NCBI GenBank assembly: GCA_035426385.1
Contig: DAOLZQ010000005.1
Span: forward strand, 18,327-82,326
DNA from: Parvibacillus sp035426385
GTDB lineage: Bacteria > Bacteroidota > Bacteroidia > Chitinophagales > Saprospiraceae
Direction: 5' to 3'
Length of the DNA stretch: 64,000 bases
In this document: piece after piece, positions 53,906 to 63,326 of the stretch
Numbering within the stretch: position 1 is the first letter of the stretch
Layout of the letters: every line of letters begins with the position of its first letter
Position numbers and translations under genes: made by a program
Notes under the pieces: model-generated
Seen by the model: the letters and a program-made list of their open reading frames with translations, nothing else
What the model was told of the DNA's origin: nothing
The model's database searches: none

Positions 53906-55858
53906 ATGATTGTAAATAGAAAGATAAAAGTTAGAAGAGTAATAGCATTGATGTTGTTGGTACTCGGCTCCATTGTGGGCTTGAAGTCACAGACGTACAA
54001 GACCATCAAAGAAGCTGATAAAAAAGCAGCCGCTCTATACGAATCAGGAATGAAACAATCTTCTGAAAGGAAATATCAGGAGGCAAAATTATCCTTTAGA
54101 AAAGCAATTAATACCGAACCTACATTTTTGGATGCGATCACTCAGTTGGCCGCTATTTATAATTCAGAGAAGCGATCCGACTCGACCATTCTGTTATTGG
54201 AGCGGGTGCTGTCTATAGACCCAAAGCCTTCGCCCCGTGTACTGTTTACACTGGGAAGTAATTATTATCAGGCGGCTCAATACGATAAGGCATTGCCGCT
54301 CATAGAGCGATACATGAAGGCTGATATTACGAATGCTAATTCTCTTGAACGCGCGAGAATAATAAAGCAGAATTGTGAATTTGCCATCGAAGCCATCAAG
54401 CATCCAGAGCCATTTGAACCAATAAAATTACCAGCTGAGATCAATACTTCCGAGCCTGAATATCTACCCTCACTGAGTGCGGATGGAAGTACACTGGTCT
54501 ATTCACGTACCACCGACCGACAGGAGGATCTGTACTATTCTATTCGGACTAATGACGGATGGTCTTATGGCGTGCAAATCCCCGGAATTAATACAGAGAA
54601 ATACAACGAAGCCGGACAGTGCATCTCAGCAGATGGAAAGACATTAGTATTTACCGGCTGCAGTATGCCGGGTGGCATAGGCAGTTGCGACCTGTATATT
54701 TCTTATTTAGAAAATAGTAAGTGGAGCAAACCAAAGAATATGGGTGCTGCTATCAACACACGTGGTTGGGAAAGTCAACCCTCACTTTCCCCGGATGGCA
54801 ATACGCTCTATTTTGCCTCTGAGCGTGCGGACGGATACGGACACACAGACATATGGGTCTCTGAAAAAGGGCCGGATGGCAATTGGAAAATAGCTGAGAA
54901 TATAGGTTCGCCCATCAACACTCCCTCCAACGATGGTTCTCCCTTCATACATGCTGACAATCAGACTCTGTATTTCATGTCAGACGGACATCCGGGTATG
55001 GGTGGTATGGACCTCTTTATGTCAAAGAAGATCGGCGATAAAAAATGGAGTGTACCTGTCAATCTGGGTTACCCCATCAATACCATCGGCGACGAAGGCG
55101 CTCTCGTCATTAATGCAGCGGGAGATACAGCCTACTTTACTTCTACCGGAAAGGAAAAAACTTTGGGAAGTCAGGGAATTTACAATACCGATATTTATTT
55201 ATTTGAATTGCCAAAGAATATCAGGCCAATAGCTACTACTTATTTTCGCGCGGTAGTGCTCGATTCGCTCACACGAAAACCATTGGCTTCACACCTGAAT
55301 ATTACCGGAATTAAAGCCTCCAGACCTTTCTATAGTGGCGAGGTAGGTAAGGATGGCACACTGCTCATACCATTGCCCTCGGATGAGGATTATGGCCTCC
55401 AGATATTTGCTCCCGGTTATATATTTATTTCAGAAAAGATAGATGTTCCACCTGCTATAAATTCTCTGATCCCATTTGAAAAAGTTTTTTTGATGGACAA
55501 GATCGAAGATCATTTGGGCAAACCTTACGTAATGCATAATATTTATTTTGAGTCCGGTTCGTCGGAACTAAATACCATCTCTGACAATGAATTAAAAATC
55601 TTGGCTCAGGCACTGGTTAGTGACCGCAAACTAAAAGTGCGCATTCTGGGCCATACAGATAATATCGGTACCGAAGCTGATAATCTGAAACTCTCTACAG
55701 AGAGAGCAAAGAATGTAGCAAAAGCACTTGGAAAATATAATATTGAGCCCGAGCGGATTCTCTATAAGGGGTATGGAGAATCCAGGCCTCTTGCCCCCAA
55801 TGATACCGAGGTAGGTCGCAAGATTAATAGACGCACTGAGTTTGAATTCTTAAGATAA
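53906..55858 (+). CDS. PorE-like protein: TPR, PD40 propeller, CRD and OmpA domains
   Basis: A 650-residue envelope protein. In order: signal segment (VIALMLLVLGSIVGLKSQ), TPR repeats (about 40-130: KYQEAKLSFRKAINTEPTFL), a WD40-like PD40 propeller (about 170-420; repeated PSLSADGSTLVYSR, PSLSPDGNTLYFASE, PFIHADNQTLYFMSDG), a carboxypeptidase-regulatory-like domain (about 445-525) and a C-terminal OmpA domain (about 540-650: IYFESGSSELN, ILGHTDNIGTEADN, NRRTEFEF) that binds peptidoglycan. This is the domain order of PorE, which tethers the T9SS PorL/M/N/K complex to the cell wall. Many Bacteroidota have several such paralogues, so the T9SS role is not certain. Confidence 0.85.
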   Translation: MIVNRKIKVRRVIALMLLVLGSIVGLKSQTYKTIKEADKKAAALYESGMKQSSERKYQEAKLSFRKAINTEPTFLDAITQLAAIYNSEKRSDSTILLLERVLSIDPKPSPRVLFTLGSNYYQAAQYDKALPLIERYMKADITNANSLERARIIKQNCEFAIEAIKHPEPFEPIKLPAEINTSEPEYLPSLSADGSTLVYSRTTDRQEDLYYSIRTNDGWSYGVQIPGINTEKYNEAGQCISADGKTLVFTGCSMPGGIGSCDLYISYLENSKWSKPKNMGAAINTRGWESQPSLSPDGNTLYFASERADGYGHTDIWVSEKGPDGNWKIAENIGSPINTPSNDGSPFIHADNQTLYFMSDGHPGMGGMDLFMSKKIGDKKWSVPVNLGYPINTIGDEGALVINAAGDTAYFTSTGKEKTLGSQGIYNTDIYLFELPKNIRPIATTYFRAVVLDSLTRKPLASHLNITGIKASRPFYSGEVGKDGTLLIPLPSDEDYGLQIFAPGYIFISEKIDVPPAINSLIPFEKVFLMDKIEDHLGKPYVMHNIYFESGSSELNTISDNELKILAQALVSDRKLKVRILGHTDNIGTEADNLKLSTERAKNVAKALGKYNIEPERILYKGYGESRPLAPNDTEVGRKINRRTEFEFLR

Positions 55859-56225
55859 GGGTTGGTCATTAGGTCGCTGCGCTACTAGCACATTTGCGCG
55901 TTGGTACATTAGGGAATTAGCTTTTAGGAATTGGTTACTTGCCAGAGTTTCATTTAAAATCTTATAGCTTAGAGCTTAAAGCTGGTCACTGCAAGCTAAT
56001 AGCTCATAGCTGTTTGGTCTTTAGCACACTTCACGGTTAGTGCATTAAGGCCACTTCTTTTCTATTGGATTATCTTTTTCACAATGAATATGATCACAGT
56101 GGCTATCGAATTAAGAATCGATAATGGACACGAATGATCATTCAACATTTACCATTAATCATTAATCATTAATCATTCACCATTAATAATTCACCATTTA
56201 CCATTAATCATTCACCATTAATAAT
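55859..56225. other. Intergenic repeat region between convergent genes
   Basis: 367 bp with no gene. The left half has words such as CATTAGGTCGCTGCGCTACT, GCACATTTGCGCGTTGGTAC and AGCTTAGAGCTTAAAGCTGG, the latter again in 7-bp phase (AGCTTAG AGCTTAA; AGCTAAT AGCTCAT). The right end is the heptamer array at 56140-56230. Confidence 0.7.
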
Positions 56226-56230
56226 TCACT
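56140..56230. repeat. Thirteen phased heptamers running into the tsaB stop codon
   Basis: In uninterrupted 7-bp phase: ATTCAAC, ATTTACC, ATTAATC x3, ATTCACC, ATTAATA, ATTCACC, ATTTACC, ATTAATC, ATTCACC, ATTAATA, ATTCACT. The last unit covers the TGA of tsaB (56226-56228). Units share the frame ATTnAnn and differ only at fixed places. Confidence 0.93.
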
Positions 56231-56951
56231 TCTCCGGTCTTTTTAATATCAGATTAACTTTTTTTGAAGTAGTAATATTCGGTGGCTTTAGATAGATAGG
56301 TGCTGCGGTGGAGAGATTTTTAAACTGACCTGAATTATATCTTTCTACTGCAAGAGCAGCGAGATGACCGGCTTGCTGCTTTACAGTACTTAATGTGACT
56401 TTGCGATCAGAAAAATAGGGAAGGATTTTACCTGCACCATCACCGGCTAAGATATACACAGCATTAGAATTAAATACCTGCTGCAACGATAAGTCTTCGG
56501 GAAAGATCAATGGTTGTAGAGGTATTAATTCTTCGCCCTTAGTGTTATAAACTGTGGCATAAACTTCCTGTCTGCGCGCCTCTATCATGGTTGAGATGAG
56601 ATATTCTTCTCCTTCTGAAAATTTAGTATTGGCTACAACAGCGCGATATAAAGCTTCGTCATTTCCGATCATGATGAGTGGTATATTCAGCACATAGCAA
56701 AGTGCTTTAGCTGATGTAATACCAATGCGCAATCCGGTATAGCTACCCGGTCCGGCTGCGACAGCAATGGCTTTTAAGTCGGAGAGTTTTATTTCCGACT
56801 GGTTACAAACTTCATCAATTAAAATGGTGATGTCGCGCGCTAATTTATTTTCGGACGTTGAAATTATTTCGTAAATAACTTTCCCTTCAGAAGAAATCGC
56901 AACTGAGAAAGGTAAAGTAGAAGAATCAATTAATAAATAGTGAGACTTCAT
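56226..56951 (-). CDS. tsaB: TsaB, tRNA threonylcarbamoyladenosine synthesis
   Basis: About 241 residues from the ATG at 56951 (MKSHYLLIDSSTLPFSVAIS); an in-frame GTG two codons upstream is less likely. Family motifs: LLIDSSTLPFSVAI, DLKAIAVAAGPGSYTGLRIG (the SYTGLR signature) and SAKALCYVLNIPLI. TsaB is the inactive Kae1-like partner that activates TsaD in making the t6A37 modification of tRNAs. The start lies 6 bp after the M28 peptidase stop. The stop codon is inside a heptamer repeat array. Confidence 0.95.
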   Translation of the reverse strand: MKSHYLLIDSSTLPFSVAISSEGKVIYEIISTSENKLARDITILIDEVCNQSEIKLSDLKAIAVAAGPGSYTGLRIGITSAKALCYVLNIPLIMIGNDEALYRAVVANTKFSEGEEYLISTMIEARRQEVYATVYNTKGEELIPLQPLIFPEDLSLQQVFNSNAVYILAGDGAGKILPYFSDRKVTLSTVKQQAGHLAALAVERYNSGQFKNLSTAAPIYLKPPNITTSKKVNLILKRPEK

Positions 56952-56957
56952 GTTCAC

Positions 56958-58559
56958 TTATTTATAATTGGTTCGAATGGTGCCGTCATAATTGGCCAAA
57001 TTAATCAAAGTAAAATATACCAATCTGGAGATATCCTGAACCTTCTGCAGATTTATTTTTTCAATATCATCGCCGGGCTGATGATAGTCTGCGTGAAATC
57101 CACCAAAGAAAAACACACTTGGAATACCCAATCGCGCAAAGTTGTAATGGTCAGAGCGATAGTACAACCTGCTTGGATGATTCTCATCATTATATCGATA
57201 ATCAAGATTGTAGTTTACCGAATATTTATTTGCCTCACTGATGGCTTCATCCAGCAGTATATTGATCTTATCAGAACCAATCACATACACATAACTGGCC
57301 TGATCTAAATGATCTTCATCAGCACGTCCGATCATGTCGATGTTGATATTGGACCGAATCATACGCAAGGGAATACTGGGATTCTTGACAAAGAATTTTG
57401 AGCCCAACAGCCCTTTCTCTTCTCCGGTGAAGAAAAGTATCATCACGCTTCTTTTTAACCCACCTTTTTGATTTTTTAAACTTTGTAGTGCAGTAGCTAC
57501 TTCGATTAGCGCAGCCGTGCCGCTTGCATTGTCATCGGCTCCATTGTACACCTGTCCATTTCGGATTCCCAGGTGATCATAGTGCGCAGATAGAGCGATA
57601 TATTTATACTTTAATGCAGGATCACTTCCTTCGATTACAGCTACAATATTTCGGCCAAATACCGGCTTGAAGTTAGATTGCAATTCTATATTATAGTTTA
57701 TCGGAACATAATTGGATGCTATCTTACCTTCCTTTACGTTGGCGATATACTGGTGGATGGTCTCCAGTTGCTGACCTTTGAATATTTTTGGTAGAGCCGC
57801 TATATTTATGCTGATGACAGGTAATTCATATCTTTCGATACTATCCATCGAGTATTCAATACGATCAAATATATTTCCGGATTTCTTTGGGAAATAAATT
57901 GAATCCCGGAGTAACAAAATACCTTTGGCATTCTTCATCTTCGCCTGCTCGATTTTCTTTTTCAGATCCTGACTCCAAATGCTTAGTTTTTCTGATTCTG
58001 TAAGAAGTGATTTCCCATCGACAATCGGTTCGCCATCCAGTATCAACATTAATTCATCCCATCCCTGTGCGTATTGATAGTCATTGTACTGGTCGGTCTT
58101 GATGCCATAGCCCATGAACATGAACTGTGTGCCTGAGAGTTTGACTGCTTGCTGATTGTCAAATATTTTTGCATTAAAATCTATTCCCGGTATCAACTCC
58201 TGGTCATTCATTTTTAGCGACAGCTTTTCCCAGCTCCAACCCTGCACCGTCACTGGTTGATAGTAAGTGCCCCTATCACCCATAGGTTTAATGCCCGCCT
58301 TTTTTAACCTGGAGACAATGTAATCTGCTGCCCTATTTATCCCAAAAGTGCCAAACTCTCTGCCTTCGAGTGAGTCAGATGCAAGTATCTGTATATGACG
58401 GTATAAATTATCTTTTTTAATGGACTGCGCTACATGAAAATCTATTGCTTCCGGCCTTGATATTTCAGGCGATTGAGCAAATAATCCGGCTAGAGGGAAA
58501 ATAAACCCGAAAATAATAAACCAATAAGCTAAAAATCTGTGTGTACAGTTATTCACCAC
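56958..58559 (-). CDS. Secreted M28-family metallopeptidase
   Basis: The best start is GTG at 58559 (or the next codon, 58556), which puts the signal peptide FLAYWFIIFGFIFPLAGLFAQ at the N-terminus; a frame from 58658 would add 33 residues inside rpiB. About 533 residues. M28 zinc motifs: ALSAHYDHLG, NGADDNASGTAALIE, FFTGEEKGLLGS, NIDMIGRAD and RSDHYNFARLGIPSVFFFGG, with an inserted PA-like domain before them. It should be an aminopeptidase or related exopeptidase in the periplasm or outside. The start overlaps the rpiB stop, so translation is coupled. Confidence 0.88.
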   Translation of the reverse strand: MVNNCTHRFLAYWFIIFGFIFPLAGLFAQSPEISRPEAIDFHVAQSIKKDNLYRHIQILASDSLEGREFGTFGINRAADYIVSRLKKAGIKPMGDRGTYYQPVTVQGWSWEKLSLKMNDQELIPGIDFNAKIFDNQQAVKLSGTQFMFMGYGIKTDQYNDYQYAQGWDELMLILDGEPIVDGKSLLTESEKLSIWSQDLKKKIEQAKMKNAKGILLLRDSIYFPKKSGNIFDRIEYSMDSIERYELPVISINIAALPKIFKGQQLETIHQYIANVKEGKIASNYVPINYNIELQSNFKPVFGRNIVAVIEGSDPALKYKYIALSAHYDHLGIRNGQVYNGADDNASGTAALIEVATALQSLKNQKGGLKRSVMILFFTGEEKGLLGSKFFVKNPSIPLRMIRSNINIDMIGRADEDHLDQASYVYVIGSDKINILLDEAISEANKYSVNYNLDYRYNDENHPSRLYYRSDHYNFARLGIPSVFFFGGFHADYHQPGDDIEKINLQKVQDISRLVYFTLINLANYDGTIRTNYK

Positions 58560-59004
58560 AGACCGGAATTTTTTCAATGCGCTTTTGGTGCCGACCACCT
58601 TCGTATGATGCTTCAATATAAGCCTGTAAGATATCAATAGCTTCTGCATCATCGACATACCTGCCCGGCAGAGCTATTACATTTGCATTATTGTGCTGAT
58701 GTGCGAGTGCACCCAATTCTTTTTTCCAACACAGTGCTGCTCTGATCCCCTGATGTTTGTTTGCCGTGATAGCCACTCCTATGCCACTGCCGCAGACAAG
58801 CACCCCCCAAGTTGCGATACCTTTTTCTACAGCGTTGGCAACCTGGTGCGCAAAGTCCGGATAATCCACACTTTCTGTAGAGAATGTCCCAAAATCAAGG
58901 ACAATGTAGCCTTGATTGTTGAGGAAGTCCACTATAGCTTCTTTCCGGTCAAATCCCGCGTGGTCACACCCGAAGGCGACTGTTGTCTCAATAGCTGTCT
59001 CCAT
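58549..59004 (-). CDS. rpiB: Ribose-5-phosphate isomerase B
   Basis: About 151 residues from the ATG at 59004 (METAIETTVAFGCDHAGFD). RpiB signatures: GCDHAGFDRK, DYPDFAHQVANAV, GVLVCGSGIGVAITANKHQG with the catalytic Cys, and HNNANVIALPGR. It interconverts ribose-5-phosphate and ribulose-5-phosphate in the pentose phosphate pathway. It lies 7 bp downstream of the DUF2723 gene and overlaps the M28 peptidase start. Confidence 0.95.
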   Translation of the reverse strand: METAIETTVAFGCDHAGFDRKEAIVDFLNNQGYIVLDFGTFSTESVDYPDFAHQVANAVEKGIATWGVLVCGSGIGVAITANKHQGIRAALCWKKELGALAHQHNNANVIALPGRYVDDAEAIDILQAYIEASYEGGRHQKRIEKIPVCGE

Positions 59005-59011
59005 AAGCAGA

Positions 59012-62000
59012 TTAATTTTGTAGCATTGGCGGCATCGAATCAACAGGGGGTGGAGCTTTAATAAAGCTACCCAGTTCTTTTTTGATCATATCCTCCATTC
59101 CTTTATCATTCTGTCTTTTTGCCAGATCGATGAGGTCATTGATTGTCTGCTCCGTCTCTCTCATATCACTTTCATATCCATTCGCCAGATCCAGCGGATC
59201 CATGCTTCTATAATAGACCATCAGCTCGCGCAGATTTTTGGTTAGATCAGCGACGTAAGGTTTAGTTTTATCCCATGCACCTGCCTCTCCCATGAGAGTA
59301 AGCACTGGCATGATAGAGCCATCAAACGGGAAGTTTATGTTCGGAAATACCTGAAGCGTCTTTTCGGCCATGATGGCTGCTTGTGTCTTATTGTCCTTGC
59401 GCAGCATGTCCATTGCAGTCCGCATCATGATCATGCGCTGTGCATTGATAGATGGCATATAGCTGCGATCAACGTAGAGTTTCTTTTTATCGAAATTACC
59501 CCAATGGAATTTTTTCTCGACATTATTGAAGACCAAAGAGTCAGCAACTCTTCCGTAACCGAAGATTCCAAACTGGCGATCTGACACTGATTTGATGGGT
59601 ACTATACGCAGTGCAAGTCCTTCCAGTTGCATATAATTGCCCATACCTAGAAACTTATCCGGATTGCAGGTAACTGCAAAATAAACCGGCCGGTCATTAA
59701 TGTTGCTTGAGACGATATCCATGATGGCCATTTCGTCTTTGGTAATGTAATCACCTTGTTTTTTCAACCCCAGATCCAATGGGATTTTACTCACCAGGCT
59801 ATCAGTAGCTGATATACCTTTTCCACGTGGGAAAGTAGCGGTATTGATGGGAATGTACATTGATTTAGATGGTAGATAGGAATCCATTTTCTGACTAGCT
59901 CCATCTATAGGGTGATTTTCACCTAAAAATTTCAGATAATCAGTGACAGGCATATCCCTATTTGACAGCGGATTATCAATGTAGAATAACTGATTGCGCT
60001 TATTGCCGCGATAAGAGTCAGCAGGAAGTGACATTTTTATCGCCGGAGAATTATTGATTTTTCTTCGTTGCTGATCGATATACCAATCCACTGCAATAAG
60101 AGAGAGGTTGATCACGCGCACATCCGGGCGAATACCCTCGACCTCTTGAGCATACCATAGTGGATAGGTATCATTGTCACCATAAGTGAACAGTATCGCA
60201 TTTGGTTGTACTGAATTCAGGAAATTAGAGGCATAATCACGTGAGGCGTAGATTCCTTTACGTCCCAAGTCATCCATGTTTTGAGTCGCCATAAGTATGG
60301 GAGAAAGTAGACCGATTATGCCACCTATAATCCATCCCAATCGGGCATTTTCTTTTAATTTTTGACCTATAAAGTTACCTATGGCTATCGAGCCCAGGCC
60401 TATCCAGATACAGAATGTAAAGAAGGAACCCACCAGTACGTAATCCCGCTCACGGGGTTCGATCGGTGGTTGATTAGAGTATATTATGATACCAATACCC
60501 GTCATCAGGAACAGCATGAGTAAGGCGAGCCAGTCATTGCGACGCTTTCGGTAATGGAAGATAAACCCAATCAAACCTAGGAAAAATGGAATGAGATAAT
60601 ACTTATTCCTTGCTGGATTGTCCTTCATAAAGGAGGGTAGTTTAGACTGATTGCCGAGCCTGAAATTGTCCAGTGGAGCGATACCGCTGATCCAGTTTCC
60701 TTTGGAATGATCCCACGGGAAATAACCCTGCTCACCATTCTGTTTTCCTGCAAAATTCCACATGAAATAGCGCCAGTACATCCATCCTACCTGATATCTG
60801 AAGAAAAAATACAGATTATCTCCCATTGTCGGTGTTCCTTCATGGCCCATCCATTGCTTATAAAGACTGACTTTAGTGGGATCATCGCCATTCCCCATAC
60901 GAGGAAATAGCATTTCGTCTGCAGCATCATACGTATAATTGATTTTATAATCGACTACTTCATATTTATCGCCTACACGACCGTAGCGCTCTTTTTGGTC
61001 AGTACCCGTTGGTTTGGCATCGAAAGAAGGTCCATAGAGCAGTGGTCTGTCCCCATATTGCTCCCGGTTCAGATAGGGTAGCAGCTTGGTCGGATCCGAG
61101 GGGTTGTTCATATTGATGGGCGGATTGGCATTGGCCCTGATCACAGCTACTGCGATAGTGCTATAGCCTATTATGACAAGTGAGAGCGCCACCAGCACAA
61201 GTTGCAGATTGCGGCGACCCTGAGCGTGTGCCTTGCGAAGTCCCCACCAGAGGCCTCCGGCGATGATGATGAGGAATGGTATTAAGCCTGTATTGAATGG
61301 CAATCCCAGAGAGTTAACCATGAAGATATCCAGGTTATTCAGCAGAGAGGGTAATCCTGTGATGACTACTTTTTGCACTACGAATAGCGCAAACAGCCCT
61401 GCCAGAAGCGAAAAGAAAAATCCCAGCCAGGTAAAATTTTTATATTTCTTGATGTAAACAAATACGGCTAGAGCAGGAAAAGTCAGGAGACTCAATAAGT
61501 GGACACCTGTGGACAATCCCGCCATGAAGACAGCCAGCACCAACCAGCGGTCACTATCGGGTTTATCCGGTAGATAATACCACTTCAATACCGTCCACAT
61601 GGTCAAAGCAGTAAAGAAAGTGGACATGGCATATACTTCACCTTCGACTGCTGAAAACCACACAGAGGCACAGAAGGCAGCACTCAGGCCACCTACGATA
61701 CCGGACAGCAAGAGCGGAAAGAAATACTCCGGCTTCTCCTCACCCTCTCTGCCTACATGAATGATCTTACCGAGGTACATGGTGGACCAGCAGACAAACA
61801 TGCCTGCAAAGGCGGTGCAAATACCCGACATGATATTGATGGCAAAGGCGATATTGCTCGGATTGTCAGTCAGTGCGCCTACCATGGCAAACATCCTGCC
61901 AATCAACAGGAATAAAGGTGCTCCGGGTGGGTGTACTACCTGCAGTTTATAAGCTCCGAGGATAAATTCACCACAATCCCAAAGGCTACCAGTGCGCTCA

Positions 62001-62080
62001 GCGGCGAAAAAGTAAATGACCATAGCGACTGCGAAGGTGATCCATCCTGCAATATTCAGTGTGCTTCTAAAACTCTTCAT
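59012..62080 (-). CDS. DUF2723 multi-pass membrane protein, likely glycosyltransferase
   Basis: A 1022-residue protein with about a dozen helices in the first 640 residues and a large soluble C-terminal part. DUF2723 signature near the N-terminus: SLWDCGEFILGAYKLQVVHP and PGAPLFLLIGR, in the first periplasmic loop, as in C-type glycosyltransferases with an acidic catalytic pair. The human DUF2723 protein TMEM260 is a protein O-mannosyltransferase; Bacteroidota O-glycosylate many periplasmic proteins, so a similar role is plausible. It heads the tight rpiB/M28/tsaB run. Confidence 0.88.
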   Translation of the reverse strand: MKSFRSTLNIAGWITFAVAMVIYFFAAERTGSLWDCGEFILGAYKLQVVHPPGAPLFLLIGRMFAMVGALTDNPSNIAFAINIMSGICTAFAGMFVCWSTMYLGKIIHVGREGEEKPEYFFPLLLSGIVGGLSAAFCASVWFSAVEGEVYAMSTFFTALTMWTVLKWYYLPDKPDSDRWLVLAVFMAGLSTGVHLLSLLTFPALAVFVYIKKYKNFTWLGFFFSLLAGLFALFVVQKVVITGLPSLLNNLDIFMVNSLGLPFNTGLIPFLIIIAGGLWWGLRKAHAQGRRNLQLVLVALSLVIIGYSTIAVAVIRANANPPINMNNPSDPTKLLPYLNREQYGDRPLLYGPSFDAKPTGTDQKERYGRVGDKYEVVDYKINYTYDAADEMLFPRMGNGDDPTKVSLYKQWMGHEGTPTMGDNLYFFFRYQVGWMYWRYFMWNFAGKQNGEQGYFPWDHSKGNWISGIAPLDNFRLGNQSKLPSFMKDNPARNKYYLIPFFLGLIGFIFHYRKRRNDWLALLMLFLMTGIGIIIYSNQPPIEPRERDYVLVGSFFTFCIWIGLGSIAIGNFIGQKLKENARLGWIIGGIIGLLSPILMATQNMDDLGRKGIYASRDYASNFLNSVQPNAILFTYGDNDTYPLWYAQEVEGIRPDVRVINLSLIAVDWYIDQQRRKINNSPAIKMSLPADSYRGNKRNQLFYIDNPLSNRDMPVTDYLKFLGENHPIDGASQKMDSYLPSKSMYIPINTATFPRGKGISATDSLVSKIPLDLGLKKQGDYITKDEMAIMDIVSSNINDRPVYFAVTCNPDKFLGMGNYMQLEGLALRIVPIKSVSDRQFGIFGYGRVADSLVFNNVEKKFHWGNFDKKKLYVDRSYMPSINAQRMIMMRTAMDMLRKDNKTQAAIMAEKTLQVFPNINFPFDGSIMPVLTLMGEAGAWDKTKPYVADLTKNLRELMVYYRSMDPLDLANGYESDMRETEQTINDLIDLAKRQNDKGMEDMIKKELGSFIKAPPPVDSMPPMLQN

Positions 62081-62126
62081 TCAATTATTTTTATGGCAGA
62101 AATAGTTAATTTGATAGTATAATCGG

Positions 62127-62134
62127 CAAATTTA
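62127..62134 (-). promoter_or_regulatory. -7 box of the DUF2723-rpiB-M28-tsaB operon
   Basis: Minus-strand TAAATTTG, an exact TAnnTTTG match, 47 bp before the DUF2723 start. No good -33 at standard spacing. Confidence 0.4.
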
Positions 62135-62199
62135 ATTGGTTTATCCACATTTGTGGGTGTTGCCGCTGTGTATTTACGCTGATTTGGATTTATTAACGT

Positions 62200-63204
62200 T
62201 CATTTGGGCTTAAGACGTGCGGCTGCATCCCCTGCAGCCTGGAATTTTGGTTTGAGCGTGGCCGCTTGATTATATTTAGCATACGCTTCTTTTGGCTTAT
62301 TCATTTGCTCTAGTACTTTGCCCTGTGCATAGTAAGCCTCTGCATAGACCTGGTCCACCGAAGTGGCCATCTTAAAGAAATCAAGCGCTTTATTCAGGCT
62401 ATCCATAGTCATATAAATAGCGCCAATATTGAAGAATGGCTCTGCTACACGTGGGTACATCAGATTAAGCTTGCGGTATATGTCCAGGGCCTTGGCATCA
62501 TCACGCGCTTGCTGATAGTGCATCGCCAGTGCATAGTTGGCCTCGTAAGAAGCGGTGTCTATTTTGAGCGCAGTCTGGAAATACTTCAGTCCGTCACCGG
62601 TCTTCAGCTTATCTGCCAGGATACCGGCTTTGATCCAGCCGTCAATTTTATAGGGATCCAGTTCAGTCGCCTTGCGATAGGCATAGATAGCCCTTGCGGG
62701 ATCTTTTGAATTCTCAAGTGCCAGGCCCATCAGTATCCGGGCATCTGCATTTTGAGGATCGAGCGTAACTATCTTTTGAATGGTTTGCATCGCGACGTCA
62801 TATTTGGCCAGTGTGATCTCAGTTTCCGCCAGTTTCATGAGTGTCCCGATAGAATCGGGAAACATGCCTGACGCTTTTTGCATAGTCAGTAGCGCCATTC
62901 TCGACTGGTAGTAGTCCAGATAGGTATCCGCCAGCAGATAATAATATGCCGGTTTCAGAGAGTCTATCTTCATCGCAGAGGCCAGGTCATGGAGGGCTTC
63001 ATCATATCCTTTCTTGCTGTAGTAGTACTTGGCCCTCTGAAAATACAAGTCTGCTTCTTTAGGATTCTTAGTGAGCGCGCTATTGAGCTCAGTCAGTATA
63101 GGATCTACCTTTAGTGCGGGCTGCTTATCGGGCGTTTCATGCTTACAGGAATACATTCCCGTACAGAGCAGTATTGCAAAAAGAATATGAATATAAGGCT
63201 TCAA
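62200..63204 (-). CDS. TPR-repeat lipoprotein, probable TTG start
   Basis: The TTG at 63204 gives MKPYIHILFAILLCTGMYSC, a compact lipoprotein signal with the lipidated Cys. The first in-frame ATG (63315) would add 37 polar residues before it, so the TTG is preferred. About 334 residues. The mature protein is six or more tetratricopeptide repeats from about residue 40 on: ADLYFQRAKYYYSKKGYDEA, ADARILMGLALENSKDPARA, YEANYALAMHYQQARDDAKA and AEAYYAQGKVLEQMNKPKEA. A scaffold at the inner face of the envelope; partner unknown. Confidence 0.82.
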   Translation of the reverse strand: MKPYIHILFAILLCTGMYSCKHETPDKQPALKVDPILTELNSALTKNPKEADLYFQRAKYYYSKKGYDEALHDLASAMKIDSLKPAYYYLLADTYLDYYQSRMALLTMQKASGMFPDSIGTLMKLAETEITLAKYDVAMQTIQKIVTLDPQNADARILMGLALENSKDPARAIYAYRKATELDPYKIDGWIKAGILADKLKTGDGLKYFQTALKIDTASYEANYALAMHYQQARDDAKALDIYRKLNLMYPRVAEPFFNIGAIYMTMDSLNKALDFFKMATSVDQVYAEAYYAQGKVLEQMNKPKEAYAKYNQAATLKPKFQAAGDAAARLKPK

Positions 63205-63326
63205 GATTTTTTTTGGGATAAAGATAAGATTGTTCTTATGACCTTTATCATTTGGTGGTTTTGACGGTGGGAAATGACGCGAACAATGGCTAAAATTTGT
63301 CATCTTTACAATCAAATCAATGAGTT

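Noticed and set aside
56140..56230. CRISPR array
   Set aside because: Units are 7 bp with no spacers and no cas genes are nearby.
56940..57308. 122-codon plus-strand frame
   Set aside because: Antisense to the C-terminal M28 metal-binding region, which is clearly coding on the minus strand.
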